Shown here one piece after another: positions 6,840-15,403 of a stretch of 64,000 nucleotides of DNA; within the stretch, counting starts at the first letter, position 1; every line of letters begins with the position of its first letter. Location: NCBI RefSeq assembly GCF_963517015.1, contig NZ_CAUQDV010000001.1, positions 1,060,001 through 1,124,000 on the forward strand, given 5' to 3'. Under the pieces are notes generated by a model, which had not been told where the DNA came from, did not search any database, and saw nothing but the letters and a program-made list of their open reading frames with translations. A program made the translations under genes and the position numbers. This DNA comes from an uncultured Devosia sp. GTDB taxonomy: Bacteria > Pseudomonadota > Alphaproteobacteria > Rhizobiales > Devosiaceae.

Positions 6840-8645
6840 ATGACAGACCAGACCGTTTCGGTTCAGGCTGACCCCGAAAAGCTCGCTTCGACCTCCCAGG
6901 TCAATCCCAGACAGCTCCAGCCCCTGCGCAAGTTGCTGCCATTTCTGCTGCGGTATCCGTGGCGGCTGGGCCTGACGGTGGTCTTCCTGCTGATCTCCTC
7001 GGTCACCTCGCTGGCCATCCCGGCTCTGCTGGGTGGGGCGATCGACGAGGGTTTCGTCACGCAGAATCTCGACAATGTCGGCCGCTACGGCTGGATCATC
7101 ATTTCCGTCGCTTTCTTCATGGCGGTGGCCAGCGGCGCGCGCTTCTATTTCATTTCGGGTGTTGGCGAGCGGGTGCTGGCCGATCTGCGCCAGGCGGTAT
7201 TCGGGCATCTGCTCAAGCTCGACGTGCGCTATTTCGATACGCATCGCGTGGGCGAGTTGACCAGCCGGCTCAATGGCGACGTGGCGGTCATCCGCGGTGC
7301 AGTCGGGTCCAGCTTCTCGCTGGCCCTGCGTTCGGTGGTGACCATTACCGGCGCATTGGTAATGATGCTGCTGACCAGCCCGACGCTGACGCTGGCGGTA
7401 ATCATCGCAGTGCCGGCCATCCTGCTGCCGGTGGTGAGCTTTGCCCGCCGGCTGCGTGGCATGTCGCGCAAGACCCAGGATGCCCTCGCCGATCTTTCGG
7501 CCATGGCGACCGAAATGCTGGGCGCGACGCGGACGGTCAAGAGCTTCACTCAGGAAGATACGCAGGGCAAGATCTATGACGCCCATAGCGAGGAGAGCTA
7601 TCGCGCCGAAGTGCGCCGGCTGCTGGCGCGCTCGATCCTTGTGGGCATGGTGATCTTCCTTGGCACCTGTGCGCTGGTTTTCCTTGTCTGGTGGGGCGCT
7701 CGTTCGGTGTTCGAAGGTTCGGTCACCACCGGGCAGCTGGCGCAGTTCCTGGTCTATGCCCTGATGGCCTCGGGCGCGCTGACCAATGTCAGCGAAGTGC
7801 TCGGCACGCTGCAATCGGTGGCGGGTGCCACCGAACGGCTGACCGAAATTCTCGACACCGATTCCAAGATCGTCGAGAAGGTACCGGCAACGCCCTTGCC
7901 GCAGCCCGCGCTGGGCACTGTCGCCTTCGAGGGCGTGGACTTTTCCTATGACGGGTCGGAGCCCGTCCTGCATGCGCTGGATTTCGCGGTGGCGAAGGGC
8001 GAGACCGTGGCGCTGGTCGGCCCATCCGGGTCTGGCAAGTCGACGACCCTGTCGCTGCTGCAGCGCTTCTACGATGTCAGCGGTGGCGCCATCCGTGTCG
8101 ATGGCGTCGACATTCGCGACGTCAAGCTCGATGGGCTCCGTCAGCGTTTTGCTTATGTCGAGCAGGAGCCGGTGATCTTTGCCGGCTCGATTGCCGACAA
8201 TATCCGTTTCGGCAAGCCTGACGCCTCAATGGCGGAGGTCGAGGCGGCCTCGCGGGCTGCGCTGGTGCATGATTTCGTCGTCGACCTGCCGCGCGGCTAT
8301 GAGACGCTGGTGGGTGAGCGCGGCGTCATGCTGTCGGGCGGGCAGAAGCAACGGCTGGCCATTGCCAGGGCCATCCTCAAGAATGCGCCGATCCTCCTCC
8401 TGGACGAAGCCACCTCGGCGCTGGATGCACAGAGCGAGAGGCTGGTGCAGACGGCGCTGGAGCATCTGATGCAGGGCCGTACGACCCTGGTCATCGCGCA
8501 TCGCCTAGCAACCATCCGCGATGCCGACAAGATCCTCGTGCTGGATGGCGGTCGCATCATCGACCAGGGCACGCATGACGAGCTGGTCGCCAAGGGCGGG
8601 CGCTATGCAGAACTGGCCAAGTTGCAGTTCAGGGATGCGGTTTAG
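6840..8645 (+). CDS. ABC exporter, fused permease and ATPase (MsbA/ABCB type)
   Basis: A 601-residue half-transporter expected to dimerise in the inner membrane. A six-helix transmembrane domain spans about residues 35-325. The ATPase domain has Walker A GPSGSGKST near residue 395, signature LSGGQKQR near 499, Walker B ILLLDEATSALD near 519 and the H-loop in VIAHRLATI, so it should be active. The sequence resembles alphaproteobacterial MsbA-like exporters that move lipids or hydrophobic compounds, but the substrate cannot be deduced. The start ATG at 6840 has only a weak ribosome binding site. A symmetric terminator follows at 8707. Confidence 0.9.
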   Translation: MTDQTVSVQADPEKLASTSQVNPRQLQPLRKLLPFLLRYPWRLGLTVVFLLISSVTSLAIPALLGGAIDEGFVTQNLDNVGRYGWIIISVAFFMAVASGARFYFISGVGERVLADLRQAVFGHLLKLDVRYFDTHRVGELTSRLNGDVAVIRGAVGSSFSLALRSVVTITGALVMMLLTSPTLTLAVIIAVPAILLPVVSFARRLRGMSRKTQDALADLSAMATEMLGATRTVKSFTQEDTQGKIYDAHSEESYRAEVRRLLARSILVGMVIFLGTCALVFLVWWGARSVFEGSVTTGQLAQFLVYALMASGALTNVSEVLGTLQSVAGATERLTEILDTDSKIVEKVPATPLPQPALGTVAFEGVDFSYDGSEPVLHALDFAVAKGETVALVGPSGSGKSTTLSLLQRFYDVSGGAIRVDGVDIRDVKLDGLRQRFAYVEQEPVIFAGSIADNIRFGKPDASMAEVEAASRAALVHDFVVDLPRGYETLVGERGVMLSGGQKQRLAIARAILKNAPILLLDEATSALDAQSERLVQTALEHLMQGRTTLVIAHRLATIRDADKILVLDGGRIIDQGTHDELVAKGGRYAELAKLQFRDAV

Positions 8646-8706
8646 GAGATCGGGGCTCCCAATCGCCGGTCCCGGCCCCTCGCAGAGCTCAGGGCGTGAT
8701 TGGCTC

Positions 8707-8730
8707 AAATCGCTCCTCAGGAGCGATTTT
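8707..8730. terminator. Bidirectional terminator inside a larger nested palindrome
   Basis: AAATCGCTCC and GGAGCGATTT pair with a tiny loop and have T-rich ends on both strands, between two convergent genes. Around it GTGATTGGC (8695-8703) and GCCAATCAC (8749-8757) form an outer pair, and GGCGC..GCGCC lies between. Confidence 0.75.
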
Positions 8731-8753
8731 CCGGCGCTTGGCGCCGTCGCCAA

Positions 8754-9779
8754 TCACCCCTCCGTCAGCTTGAATTCGATGCGGCGATTCCGACGATAGG
8801 CTTCGTCGGTATTGGCCGGATCAAGCGGGGTGAATTCACCGAAACCGGCGGCGACCAGGCGGTTGGGCGAAACGCCCTTGCTGACCAGATATTGCGCGAC
8901 CGAGATGGCGCGGGCGGCTGACAGCTCCCAGTTTGACGGGAAGCGGGCGTTGCTGATCGGGCGAACGTCGGTATGGCCGTCGATGCGCAGCACCCAATTG
9001 ATGTCGGGCGGAATTTCCTGTTCCAGCTGGAGGATGGCCTCCGCTAGGGCATCGAGGTCAGGCGTGCCTTCGGTCGAAATATCGGCCTGACCGGGATCGA
9101 ACAGGACTTCGGATTGGAATACGAAGCGGTCGCCCACGACACGGACATCGGCGCGGCCTTCGAGAATCTGGCGCAAGCGGCCGAAGAAATCCGAGCGATA
9201 GCGGCTGAGGTCCTGAACGCGCTGCGCCAGGGCCACATTGAGGCGGCGGCCGAGATCGGCGATCTGAGTGCGCGATTCGGTGTCACGGGTCTCGGAGGCT
9301 TCAAGGGCAGCTTCGAGCGCGCCGATCTGGGTGCGCAGGGCGGCCAGCTGCTGGTTGAGCAAGGCGACCTGGGCATTGGCTTCGTCGGACAGCTCCTGGG
9401 CGCTCAGCAGGTCATCCTGCAGGCCGGCAATGGTTGAATCCTTGTCGCCGAGGCCCGCACCGATGCCGGCGAGCTGGCTGTTGAGCGAGGCGTTTTCGGA
9501 TTGGGCGCTGCCCAGCGTGGCCGTCAGCGTGGCGATCTGGGCGGTCAGGTCATCAGAATTGGCGCGTTCGAGCTGCAGCAGGTCGGTCAGTTCGGCGATC
9601 TGGCTGTTGAGGCGGGAGAGCGCCGTGTCACGGCCCTGGATTTCCTGGCCAAGGAAAAACTGGGTCAGCATGAAGAGCGAGAGCATAAAGATGATGACGA
9701 GCAGCAGGCTCGACAGGGCGTCGACAAAGCCGGGCCAGTAATTGGCTTCCTGCCTGCGGCGGGAACGGGCTCCCGGCAT
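8754..9779 (-). CDS. MotB/OmpA-like peptidoglycan-anchored stator partner
   Basis: A 341-residue inner-membrane protein. A short basic N-terminus precedes one membrane helix with a conserved aspartate (WPGFVDALSSLLLVIIFML, Asp20), the position of the proton-carrying residue in MotB-type stators. A long coiled coil (about 45-185) follows, rich in LNSQIAEL-type heptads. The C-terminal OmpA-like domain (about 220-341) has IDGHTD, NWELSAARA and NRRIEFKL, which bind peptidoglycan. It lies three bases downstream of its ExbB/MotA-like partner, and the two probably form a proton-driven complex spanning the envelope. It is too long and lacks the context for flagellar MotB. Its task is unknown. Confidence 0.85.
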   Translation of the reverse strand: MPGARSRRRQEANYWPGFVDALSSLLLVIIFMLSLFMLTQFFLGQEIQGRDTALSRLNSQIAELTDLLQLERANSDDLTAQIATLTATLGSAQSENASLNSQLAGIGAGLGDKDSTIAGLQDDLLSAQELSDEANAQVALLNQQLAALRTQIGALEAALEASETRDTESRTQIADLGRRLNVALAQRVQDLSRYRSDFFGRLRQILEGRADVRVVGDRFVFQSEVLFDPGQADISTEGTPDLDALAEAILQLEQEIPPDINWVLRIDGHTDVRPISNARFPSNWELSAARAISVAQYLVSKGVSPNRLVAAGFGEFTPLDPANTDEAYRRNRRIEFKLTEG

Positions 9780-9782
9780 GGC

Positions 9783-10769
9783 TTAGTTCCGCCGCTCGTT
9801 GTCGCCTTGCGACAGCACGGCCTCGATCAGTTCACGCAGCTTCTGGTTGGTCTCGCCCTGCTCGTTGATATGCTTGCGCAGGTCGTCCTGCTCGGTGCGG
9901 ATATGCTTGACCAGGCCATCGATGCCGCGGGCCAGTTCGGCCATGGCGCGAATGGCGTTCTGCGAAGAATCGCGGTTCTGCATGCTGTCGCCGAGCTTGT
10001 CGAACATGGCCTGCATTTCGGGGCCGCCGGCATTGGCCTGCATGGCGCTGACTGGGTGGTCGAGCTCGGTCATGGAGGTCATCCAGTCTTCGAGGTCTGT
10101 ATAGAAAGCGTTCTGCGCCTGGCTGGTCTGGAGATCGAGAAAGCCCAGCACGAGCGAGCCGGCCAGACCGAAAAGCGAGGACGAAAAGGCCGTGCCCATG
10201 CCGCCGAGCGGGGCGGCGAGGCCTTCCTTGAGATTGGAGAACAGCGATGCGCTGTCGCCCGAGGTGACGTCCAGAGCATTGATGACCCCGGCCACCGAAC
10301 TCACGGTCTCCAGCAGGCCGTAGAACGTGCCCATGAGGCCGAGAAAGACCAGCAGGCCGGTCAGATAGCGCGAGGTGTCCTTGGCTTCATCGAGGCGGTT
10401 GCCCACCGAGTCGAGGATGGAGCGCATGGAGGAGGGGGTGATGACTGCCTCGCCGATCCGCTCGCGCAGGATGCCGGCGACAGGGGCGAGCAGAATGGGG
10501 GGGCGGACATTGGTGGTCGAGCCATCCTGCAGGGAATTGACCCACTTCACCTCGGGGAAGAGGCGCAGGACCTGGCGAATGCTGAGGAAGATGCCAACGG
10601 CAAGGGCCAGAAAGATCATCGAGTTGATGAAGGGATTGGCCCAGAAGAAGGTGATGATCTGGGTGCCCAGAATGGCGGCGACAAGGCCGACAAGGACCAG
10701 GAAGATCAGGATCTTGACGAGATAAACGGTGGGGCTGGCGAGGTGATAGGGATCGTAGCCTTGCGTCAT
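9783..10769 (-). CDS. MotA/TolQ/ExbB-family proton channel protein
   Basis: The protein has 328 residues when started at the ATG at 10769, which has GGTGG seven bases upstream; an in-frame TTG seven codons earlier is less likely. Two N-terminal membrane helices (about residues 15-38 and 45-65) and the TolQ/MotA core (GLLVFLGLMGTFYGLLETV and GMGTAFSSSLFGLAGSLVLGFLDL) are visible, with a polar C-terminal tail ending in a helical segment. It should form the channel ring with the MotB-like protein encoded immediately downstream. The pair follows suhB by 184 bp on the same strand. It differs from TolQ, which is encoded separately at 35568. Confidence 0.85.
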   Translation of the reverse strand: MTQGYDPYHLASPTVYLVKILIFLVLVGLVAAILGTQIITFFWANPFINSMIFLALAVGIFLSIRQVLRLFPEVKWVNSLQDGSTTNVRPPILLAPVAGILRERIGEAVITPSSMRSILDSVGNRLDEAKDTSRYLTGLLVFLGLMGTFYGLLETVSSVAGVINALDVTSGDSASLFSNLKEGLAAPLGGMGTAFSSSLFGLAGSLVLGFLDLQTSQAQNAFYTDLEDWMTSMTELDHPVSAMQANAGGPEMQAMFDKLGDSMQNRDSSQNAIRAMAELARGIDGLVKHIRTEQDDLRKHINEQGETNQKLRELIEAVLSQGDNERRN

Positions 10770-10953
10770 CTCAATTCCACCTTGCCCCAACTACGCAAAT
10801 CACATGAGGTCAGACTAGTCAGCGCGCGGCAAGGGGGCAATGAGAAAGGTTAATGCGGCCAGCATGCTGGACGACTTCTTGCCACTTGCCGGCAGCAAAA
10901 GGCCCCCGCTTGCGCAAGGCAGGCGGAGGCCGGAAGGATCGGCAACGGAGGGC

Positions 10954-11748
10954 CTATTGGATGCCCTTGAGTTCCTTGAACAGGGCGGCATGCATCTGCT
11001 CGTTGCCGGCGATGACCTGGCCGTTCCAGACCGAACCGGTGGTGCCGGCAAAGTCGGAAACGACGCCGCCGGCTTCCTTGACCATCAGCAGGCCCGGCGC
11101 GACGTCCCAGGGGGAAAGACCGGCTTCCCAGACGGCGTCGTAGCGGCCCGAGGCCAGCCAAGCCATGTCCATGGAGATCGAGCCGGAGCGGCGGATGCCG
11201 GCTACAGCGGGGTTGATATGGGCGAGCTGGCGCAGCTGCAGGCCGTCGTTGGACGTGCCCTGCGTCTTGATGCCGGTGCAGACTACGGCATCGGCCAGCG
11301 AGCGGCGGCCGGCGACGCGCAGGCGCTTGCGATCATTGAGCCAGGTGCCGCCGCCCTTTTCGGCGGTGTAGAGCTCGTCGAGCACCGGGTTGTAGATCAC
11401 CGAGGCGACGATTTCATTGGCGCGCTCGAGAGCGATGGCCACGGCGAACAGCGGGATGGAATGGAGGAAATTAGTGGTGCCATCGAGCGGATCGATGATC
11501 CAGCGGTGCTGGCCATCGGTGCCGGCGACTTCGCCGCCCTCTTCCATCAGAAAGGCATAGGTCGGACGGGCCTTCTGCAGCTCGGCAAAGACGATCTGTT
11601 CGGCGCGGATATCCGCCTTGGAGACGAAGTCCGCAGGACCCTTGCGCGAGACCTGCAGGTTTTCGACTTCCGAGAAGTCCTTGGTCAGCGACTTGCCAGC
11701 CTTGATAGCGGCATTGACCATGACATTGAGGATTGCTGAACGTGCCAT
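10954..11748 (-). CDS. suhB: Inositol monophosphatase family protein (SuhB-like)
   Basis: A 264-residue Mg2+-dependent phosphatase of the IMPase superfamily. Metal ligands are visible: EEGGE near residues 69-73, IDPLDGTTNF at 85-94, and WDVAPG near 212. The substrate could be inositol-1-phosphate or a related sugar phosphate; SuhB homologs also act with RNA polymerase in other bacteria. It begins three bases after efp, an arrangement recurrent in Hyphomicrobiales (from memory), and leads towards the ExbB/MotB-like pair. All catalytic motifs appear intact. Confidence 0.9.
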   Translation of the reverse strand: MARSAILNVMVNAAIKAGKSLTKDFSEVENLQVSRKGPADFVSKADIRAEQIVFAELQKARPTYAFLMEEGGEVAGTDGQHRWIIDPLDGTTNFLHSIPLFAVAIALERANEIVASVIYNPVLDELYTAEKGGGTWLNDRKRLRVAGRRSLADAVVCTGIKTQGTSNDGLQLRQLAHINPAVAGIRRSGSISMDMAWLASGRYDAVWEAGLSPWDVAPGLLMVKEAGGVVSDFAGTTGSVWNGQVIAGNEQMHAALFKELKGIQ

Positions 11749-11751
11749 GGA

Positions 11752-12318
11752 TCAGTCCGCCCGGCGCATATAGGTGGCTTCGGCAGTGTCGACGACGATG
11801 CGTTCGCCGACGGCGATGAAGGGCGGTACCATAACCTTGAGGCCGTTGGAGAGAATGGCAGGCTTGAACTGGCTGGAGACGCTCTGGCCCTTCTGCACCG
11901 GATCGACTTCGGTGACTTCGAGAATGACGTTGGGCGGGAATTTCACGCCGAGCGGGGTTTCCTCGTGCATTTCCAGGGTGATCTTCATGCCATCCTGAAG
12001 GAAGGCGGCGCGATCGCCGAGGAAATCCTTGGCCAGCTCGACCTGCTCGTAGCTGTCCTGATCCATGAAGACCAGGCTTTCGCCCTGCTCGTAGAGGAAG
12101 GTGAAGTCGCGGAATTCGAGATCGACGATCTCGACCGTTTCGGCAGAGCGGAAGCGCTCGTTGAGCTTGGTGCCGCCAAGGATGGCCTTGAGCTCGACCT
12201 GAGCATAGGCGCCGCCCTTGCCGGGCTTCACATGGTCGACCTTGACCGCGACCCAGAGCCGATCCTGGTGGTTGACGACATTGCCGGGGCGAATTTCATT
12301 GCCGTTTACTTTGGCCAT
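11752..12318 (-). CDS. efp: Translation elongation factor P
   Basis: The 188-residue EF-P relieves ribosome stalling at polyproline stretches. The KOW-like N-terminal domain has VKPGKGGAYAQVELK, with Lys34 at the tip, the residue that EpmA beta-lysylates in other bacteria. The two OB domains follow, ending in the conserved VPPFI..GERIVVDT segment. The ATG at 12318 fits the family N-terminus MAKVNGNEI; an earlier in-frame ATG at 12336 would add six residues that the family lacks. TolA and the giant repeat protein in this window are proline-rich and plausible clients (inference). Confidence 0.96.
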   Translation of the reverse strand: MAKVNGNEIRPGNVVNHQDRLWVAVKVDHVKPGKGGAYAQVELKAILGGTKLNERFRSAETVEIVDLEFRDFTFLYEQGESLVFMDQDSYEQVELAKDFLGDRAAFLQDGMKITLEMHEETPLGVKFPPNVILEVTEVDPVQKGQSVSSQFKPAILSNGLKVMVPPFIAVGERIVVDTAEATYMRRAD

Positions 12319-12431
12319 GGAGTGCTCTTTGCGCAAATTATGCTCTCGGCCATGCGCAAGCGGTGCTGCCGGCCGGAGGTTGATGGTGCTTTATGGGCTT
12401 GGGCGCTTATTGCCCCAGAATGCCCTTCCGT

Positions 12432-13547
12432 TCAAGGGTCTTGGGGTTCGACGGGCGGAGTTGAGGGCTCTTCGCCGGCATCGGTCGGCGCCGGAAGCTG
12501 GTTGGCATTGTCGGCTGGCGGCGTGGTCGAGGGGATTTCGAACAGGGTTTCGACCTGCGGCGGTGTCGAGGGCCAGAAGCGGGCCCGTTCCTCGGCGCGG
12601 GCCAGCGCCTCGGGCGGAGTCGAGACCAACAGGCGATCCAGCGAGGGGTCGGAAAGGCCCTGGCGGCGGGCCAGGGCGCGCCACATGGCCGCCTCTTCGA
12701 GATCGAGCGTTACGCCTTCGCCGACCGCCAGAAGCTTGGCGTAGCGGTTCTGGGCCACGGCATTGCCGGAGTCAGCGGCAATGGAATACCAGCGCGCGGC
12801 TTCCTCGATATTCTTGTCCACGCCCTGGCCAAGATAGAGCATGGTGGCATAGTCGATCTGGGCCGCAATGAGGTTCTGCTCGGCGGCGAGCTGCATATAG
12901 CGCGCGCCTTCCTTGGGGTCGGGCGCCATGCCGGCGCCTTCGATCAGCATGCCGGCATAGTCATATTGCGCCTCGGGAAGTTCCGCATCGGCGGCCTCTT
13001 TCATCAGGCTGGCAGCGGTGACCATGCTGGGCGAGGCATAGACGCCTTCGACGTGGAGCAGGGCCATGTTGTATTTGGCCGGGACATAGCCGGCTTCAGC
13101 CGATTGCCGGAAGAGATCGGCAGCACGGGCCCGATTGCGCGGCACGCCAATGCCATCCTGATAGTAGAGCGCCAGTTCGAACAGGGCCAGGCGATCGCCA
13201 TTGTTGGCGGCGAGCTGATACCAGCCGGCGGCGCGCTGGTCGTTCTGCACCACGCCCAGGCCCTTGGCATAGAGTTCGGCGATCAGCGTCTGGGCCGCGG
13301 CGTCGCCCTGTTCGGCGCGGGGCAGGGCCAGATCGAGCGCGGTGAGGAAATAGCCGCGCTGGAAAGCGCCAAAGGCATAGTCGGCGGCAGCGCGCGGTCC
13401 GAAGATCTGGTCGGAAATGTCGTTGGCGGCACCCGTGTCGGGCGTGGCGGCCTCCGCAGCGGCTGCATCTTCGGCCGGTGCCTCCTGGGCGTGAAGGCTG
13501 AGGGGCGAGAGCGCGAGGATGGTGGAGAGCAGCAGGCGGCGGATCAT
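12432..13547 (-). CDS. Secreted Sel1-repeat protein
   Basis: A 371-residue protein with an N-terminal signal peptide (MIRRLLLSTILALSPLSLHA, likely cut before QEAP). From about residue 70 to 310 it carries tandem Sel1-like/TPR helical hairpins, seen as repeated A..YA.G.GV..N...A..WYQLAA patterns. The C-terminus is Pro/Thr-rich and probably unstructured. Such proteins scaffold protein interactions in the periplasm. Its ATG overlaps the stop of the upstream ThiE-like gene (ATGA), so the two are translationally coupled. The binding partner is unknown. Confidence 0.85.
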   Translation of the reverse strand: MIRRLLLSTILALSPLSLHAQEAPAEDAAAAEAATPDTGAANDISDQIFGPRAAADYAFGAFQRGYFLTALDLALPRAEQGDAAAQTLIAELYAKGLGVVQNDQRAAGWYQLAANNGDRLALFELALYYQDGIGVPRNRARAADLFRQSAEAGYVPAKYNMALLHVEGVYASPSMVTAASLMKEAADAELPEAQYDYAGMLIEGAGMAPDPKEGARYMQLAAEQNLIAAQIDYATMLYLGQGVDKNIEEAARWYSIAADSGNAVAQNRYAKLLAVGEGVTLDLEEAAMWRALARRQGLSDPSLDRLLVSTPPEALARAEERARFWPSTPPQVETLFEIPSTTPPADNANQLPAPTDAGEEPSTPPVEPQDP

Positions 13548-14119
13548 GCAGTGGTCTCCAGGTCGGCAGCAATGGCGCGCATGGCGTCGGCCGGGGAAGA
13601 GGCGGTCCAGATGGAGTCCGAAAGCGCCAGGAATTCGGCGCCGCGCGGGTCCGTCGCGCCGGGAGCGGCCTGGGGCAGGCTCAAGACACCGGGCACTTCG
13701 AAGGTTTCGGTCCACCATTGGGCCAGGTCCGGATCGGTGAAGGAGACATAGTCGATGTCCATTTCACCGGCGGTCATGGCGTCATGGCGGGTCGAGACAT
13801 TGCCGGCGCCAACGATCATGGACGGCTTGAGAGCCGCCACGGCATAGGTGAGATCCTCGGCGCCGGTGGTGACGTGGACGCCGTCGGCGCCGATCTTTTT
13901 CACCAAAGCCACGTCATCCTCGACAAGAACGGCGCAGCCGGCGCCCTGGCCGATATTGACGAGCTTCGCCGCCAGCTTGGCGTAAGTGTGTTCATCCATT
14001 TCGCCGCGCGTGACGAGCAGGGCCGAGAATTCGGCGGCGCTCAGCACCGCCATCAATGCGGCGGGGAAGCTTTCCAGGTCGGCATTGGCGGGGGTGATCA
14101 GATAAAGCTGGGGGGCCAT
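13544..14119 (-). CDS. Thiamine phosphate synthase-like protein, probably non-catalytic
   Basis: A 191-residue ThiE/TenI-fold protein recognised by YLITPAN at the N-terminus and KKIGADGVHV in the middle. Key ThiE features look eroded: the early Q-x-R-x-K motif is replaced by LLVTRGEMD, the ND of the metal site reads ED, and the GP-x-x-x-T-x-T-K phosphate loop is replaced by FTDPDL. It may therefore bind something without making thiamine phosphate. The start at 14119 is chosen because an in-frame ATG at 14188 has no ribosome binding site. It is coupled to the Sel1 gene by a four-base overlap. Confidence 0.75.
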   Translation of the reverse strand: MAPQLYLITPANADLESFPAALMAVLSAAEFSALLVTRGEMDEHTYAKLAAKLVNIGQGAGCAVLVEDDVALVKKIGADGVHVTTGAEDLTYAVAALKPSMIVGAGNVSTRHDAMTAGEMDIDYVSFTDPDLAQWWTETFEVPGVLSLPQAAPGATDPRGAEFLALSDSIWTASSPADAMRAIAADLETTA

Positions 14120-14212
14120 GGCTTCCGGATACTCGCGGCGAAGTGGCTCTTCTGTCTTGCCATTTTGGCGACAAAGAGGAGGCTTCATCCAATAGGCGAT
14201 GGCCGGAAGCGG

Positions 14213-14250
14213 CGCAAAGAAAATGCGCGCCTCCCAGGGGAAGCGCGCAT
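14213..14250 (-). terminator. Terminator downstream of the aldolase gene
   Basis: On the minus strand ATGCGCGC pairs with GCGCGCAT, with a partly paired CCC/GGG extension inside, followed by TTTTCTTT. It lies 26 bp after the aldolase stop codon. Confidence 0.75.
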
Positions 14251-14275
14251 CAAGGTGACTTGAGCCTTAAGCGGA

Positions 14276-15304
14276 TCAGGCGGCGCGGTCGACTTCGCCG
14301 GTCCAGGTGCCGAGAGCGGCGAGCGAATTCATGTGCGCGCGGTGGCTGAAGGCGGCCTGGGCCTGGGGGAAGTTTTCGCGACGGCCGGCCCAGGTGCGGA
14401 GGGCCACATTCTGCAGGGCGCGGCCATAGGAGAAGGTCAGCGGCCAGGGCTTGCCGGCGATCTGGTTCATCGCGGAAAGGTGGGCTGTGGCTTCCTCGTC
14501 GGTCTGTCCGCCCGAGAGGAAAGCGATGCCTGGGACCGCGGCGGGGACATGCTCGCGCAACACGGCGACGGTGCGCTTGGCCACGTCTTCGAAGCTCGGG
14601 CGTTCACGCGAATTGACGCCGGGCAGGACCATGTTGGGCTTGAGCAGCATGCCGGAGAGGTCGACGCCGGCAAGGCGCAGTTCCTTGAAGACGTTTTCGA
14701 GCACTTCGCCGGTCACGCTGGCGCTGCGCTCCATCGAGTGATTGCCCGGGTCGCCGTCGCCGACGACTTCCGGTTCGACGATCGGCACGATGCCGGCTTC
14801 CTGGCAGAGGATTGCGTAGCGTGCCAAGGCGTGCGCATTGGCGCGGATGTTATTGCGGGTGGGGGCCACGTCGTTGATGGTGATGACGGCGCGCCACTTG
14901 GCAAAGCCGGCGCCGAGTTCGGCATAGCGCGTCAGGCGCTGGCGCAGGCCATCGAGGCCCTCGGTGATCTTTTCACCGCTGTCGCCAGGCATGGGAAAGG
15001 CGCCGCGGTCGACCTTGATGCCGGGAACGACATCGGCATCGGCCAGGATGGCGCGGAAGGCGGTACCATCGGCGGCGTGCTGTTCCAGCGTTTCCTCGGT
15101 CAGGATGACGCCGGAAATGTAATTGGTCATGGCCTCGGTCGAGCGGAACAGCATTTCGCGATAGTCGCGGCGAAGATCCAGCGAATTGGGCAGGTTGATC
15201 TTGGCAAAGCGCTTGGCAATCGTGCCTTCGGATTCGTCGGCAGCGAGAATGCCCTTGCCGGGCTCCATCAGTTTCTGGGCAATGGCATTGAGCGACTTCG
15301 TCAT
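14276..15304 (-). CDS. Class I fructose-bisphosphate aldolase
   Basis: A 342-residue Schiff-base aldolase that splits fructose-1,6-bisphosphate into two triose phosphates. The N-terminus GKGILAADESEGTIAKRF, the EPEVVGDGDP segment, the Schiff-base lysine context MLLKPNMVLPG and the FLSGGQTDEEA loop are all diagnostic of class I enzymes, and the length is typical. It is encoded on the same strand downstream of tkt, gap and pgk, the usual Hyphomicrobiales glycolytic cluster, but separated from pgk by a toxin-antitoxin locus. A terminator follows at 14213-14250. Confidence 0.95.
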   Translation of the reverse strand: MTKSLNAIAQKLMEPGKGILAADESEGTIAKRFAKINLPNSLDLRRDYREMLFRSTEAMTNYISGVILTEETLEQHAADGTAFRAILADADVVPGIKVDRGAFPMPGDSGEKITEGLDGLRQRLTRYAELGAGFAKWRAVITINDVAPTRNNIRANAHALARYAILCQEAGIVPIVEPEVVGDGDPGNHSMERSASVTGEVLENVFKELRLAGVDLSGMLLKPNMVLPGVNSRERPSFEDVAKRTVAVLREHVPAAVPGIAFLSGGQTDEEATAHLSAMNQIAGKPWPLTFSYGRALQNVALRTWAGRRENFPQAQAAFSHRAHMNSLAALGTWTGEVDRAA

Positions 15305-15403
15305 GTCTAACCTCGGGTGTGAAACGTAGGGCGAGATTAGACTTTCGTTACCCGGCGGGCGATTAGACCTGTGGTTATTAGACGAAAGGGGAAGGGAACC
15401 CTT

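Noticed and set aside
8754..10769. Zorya-type defence system, because ZorA and ZorB are also MotA/ExbB-like and MotB/OmpA-like proteins
   Set aside because: No ZorC, ZorD or ZorE-like gene adjoins. The pair follows efp-suhB in a conserved housekeeping region with an ABC exporter on the other side.
10770..10953. Terminator between suhB and the ExbB-like gene
   Set aside because: GC-rich pairing possibilities (GGCCCCCGC with GCGGAGGCC) exist but are imperfect and lack a T-run, so I do not call it.
14333..15310. Long plus-strand frame opposite the aldolase gene, and similar frames opposite gap, pgk, tkt and serC
   Set aside because: All mirror strongly conserved enzymes on the other strand and show the antisense composition bias.
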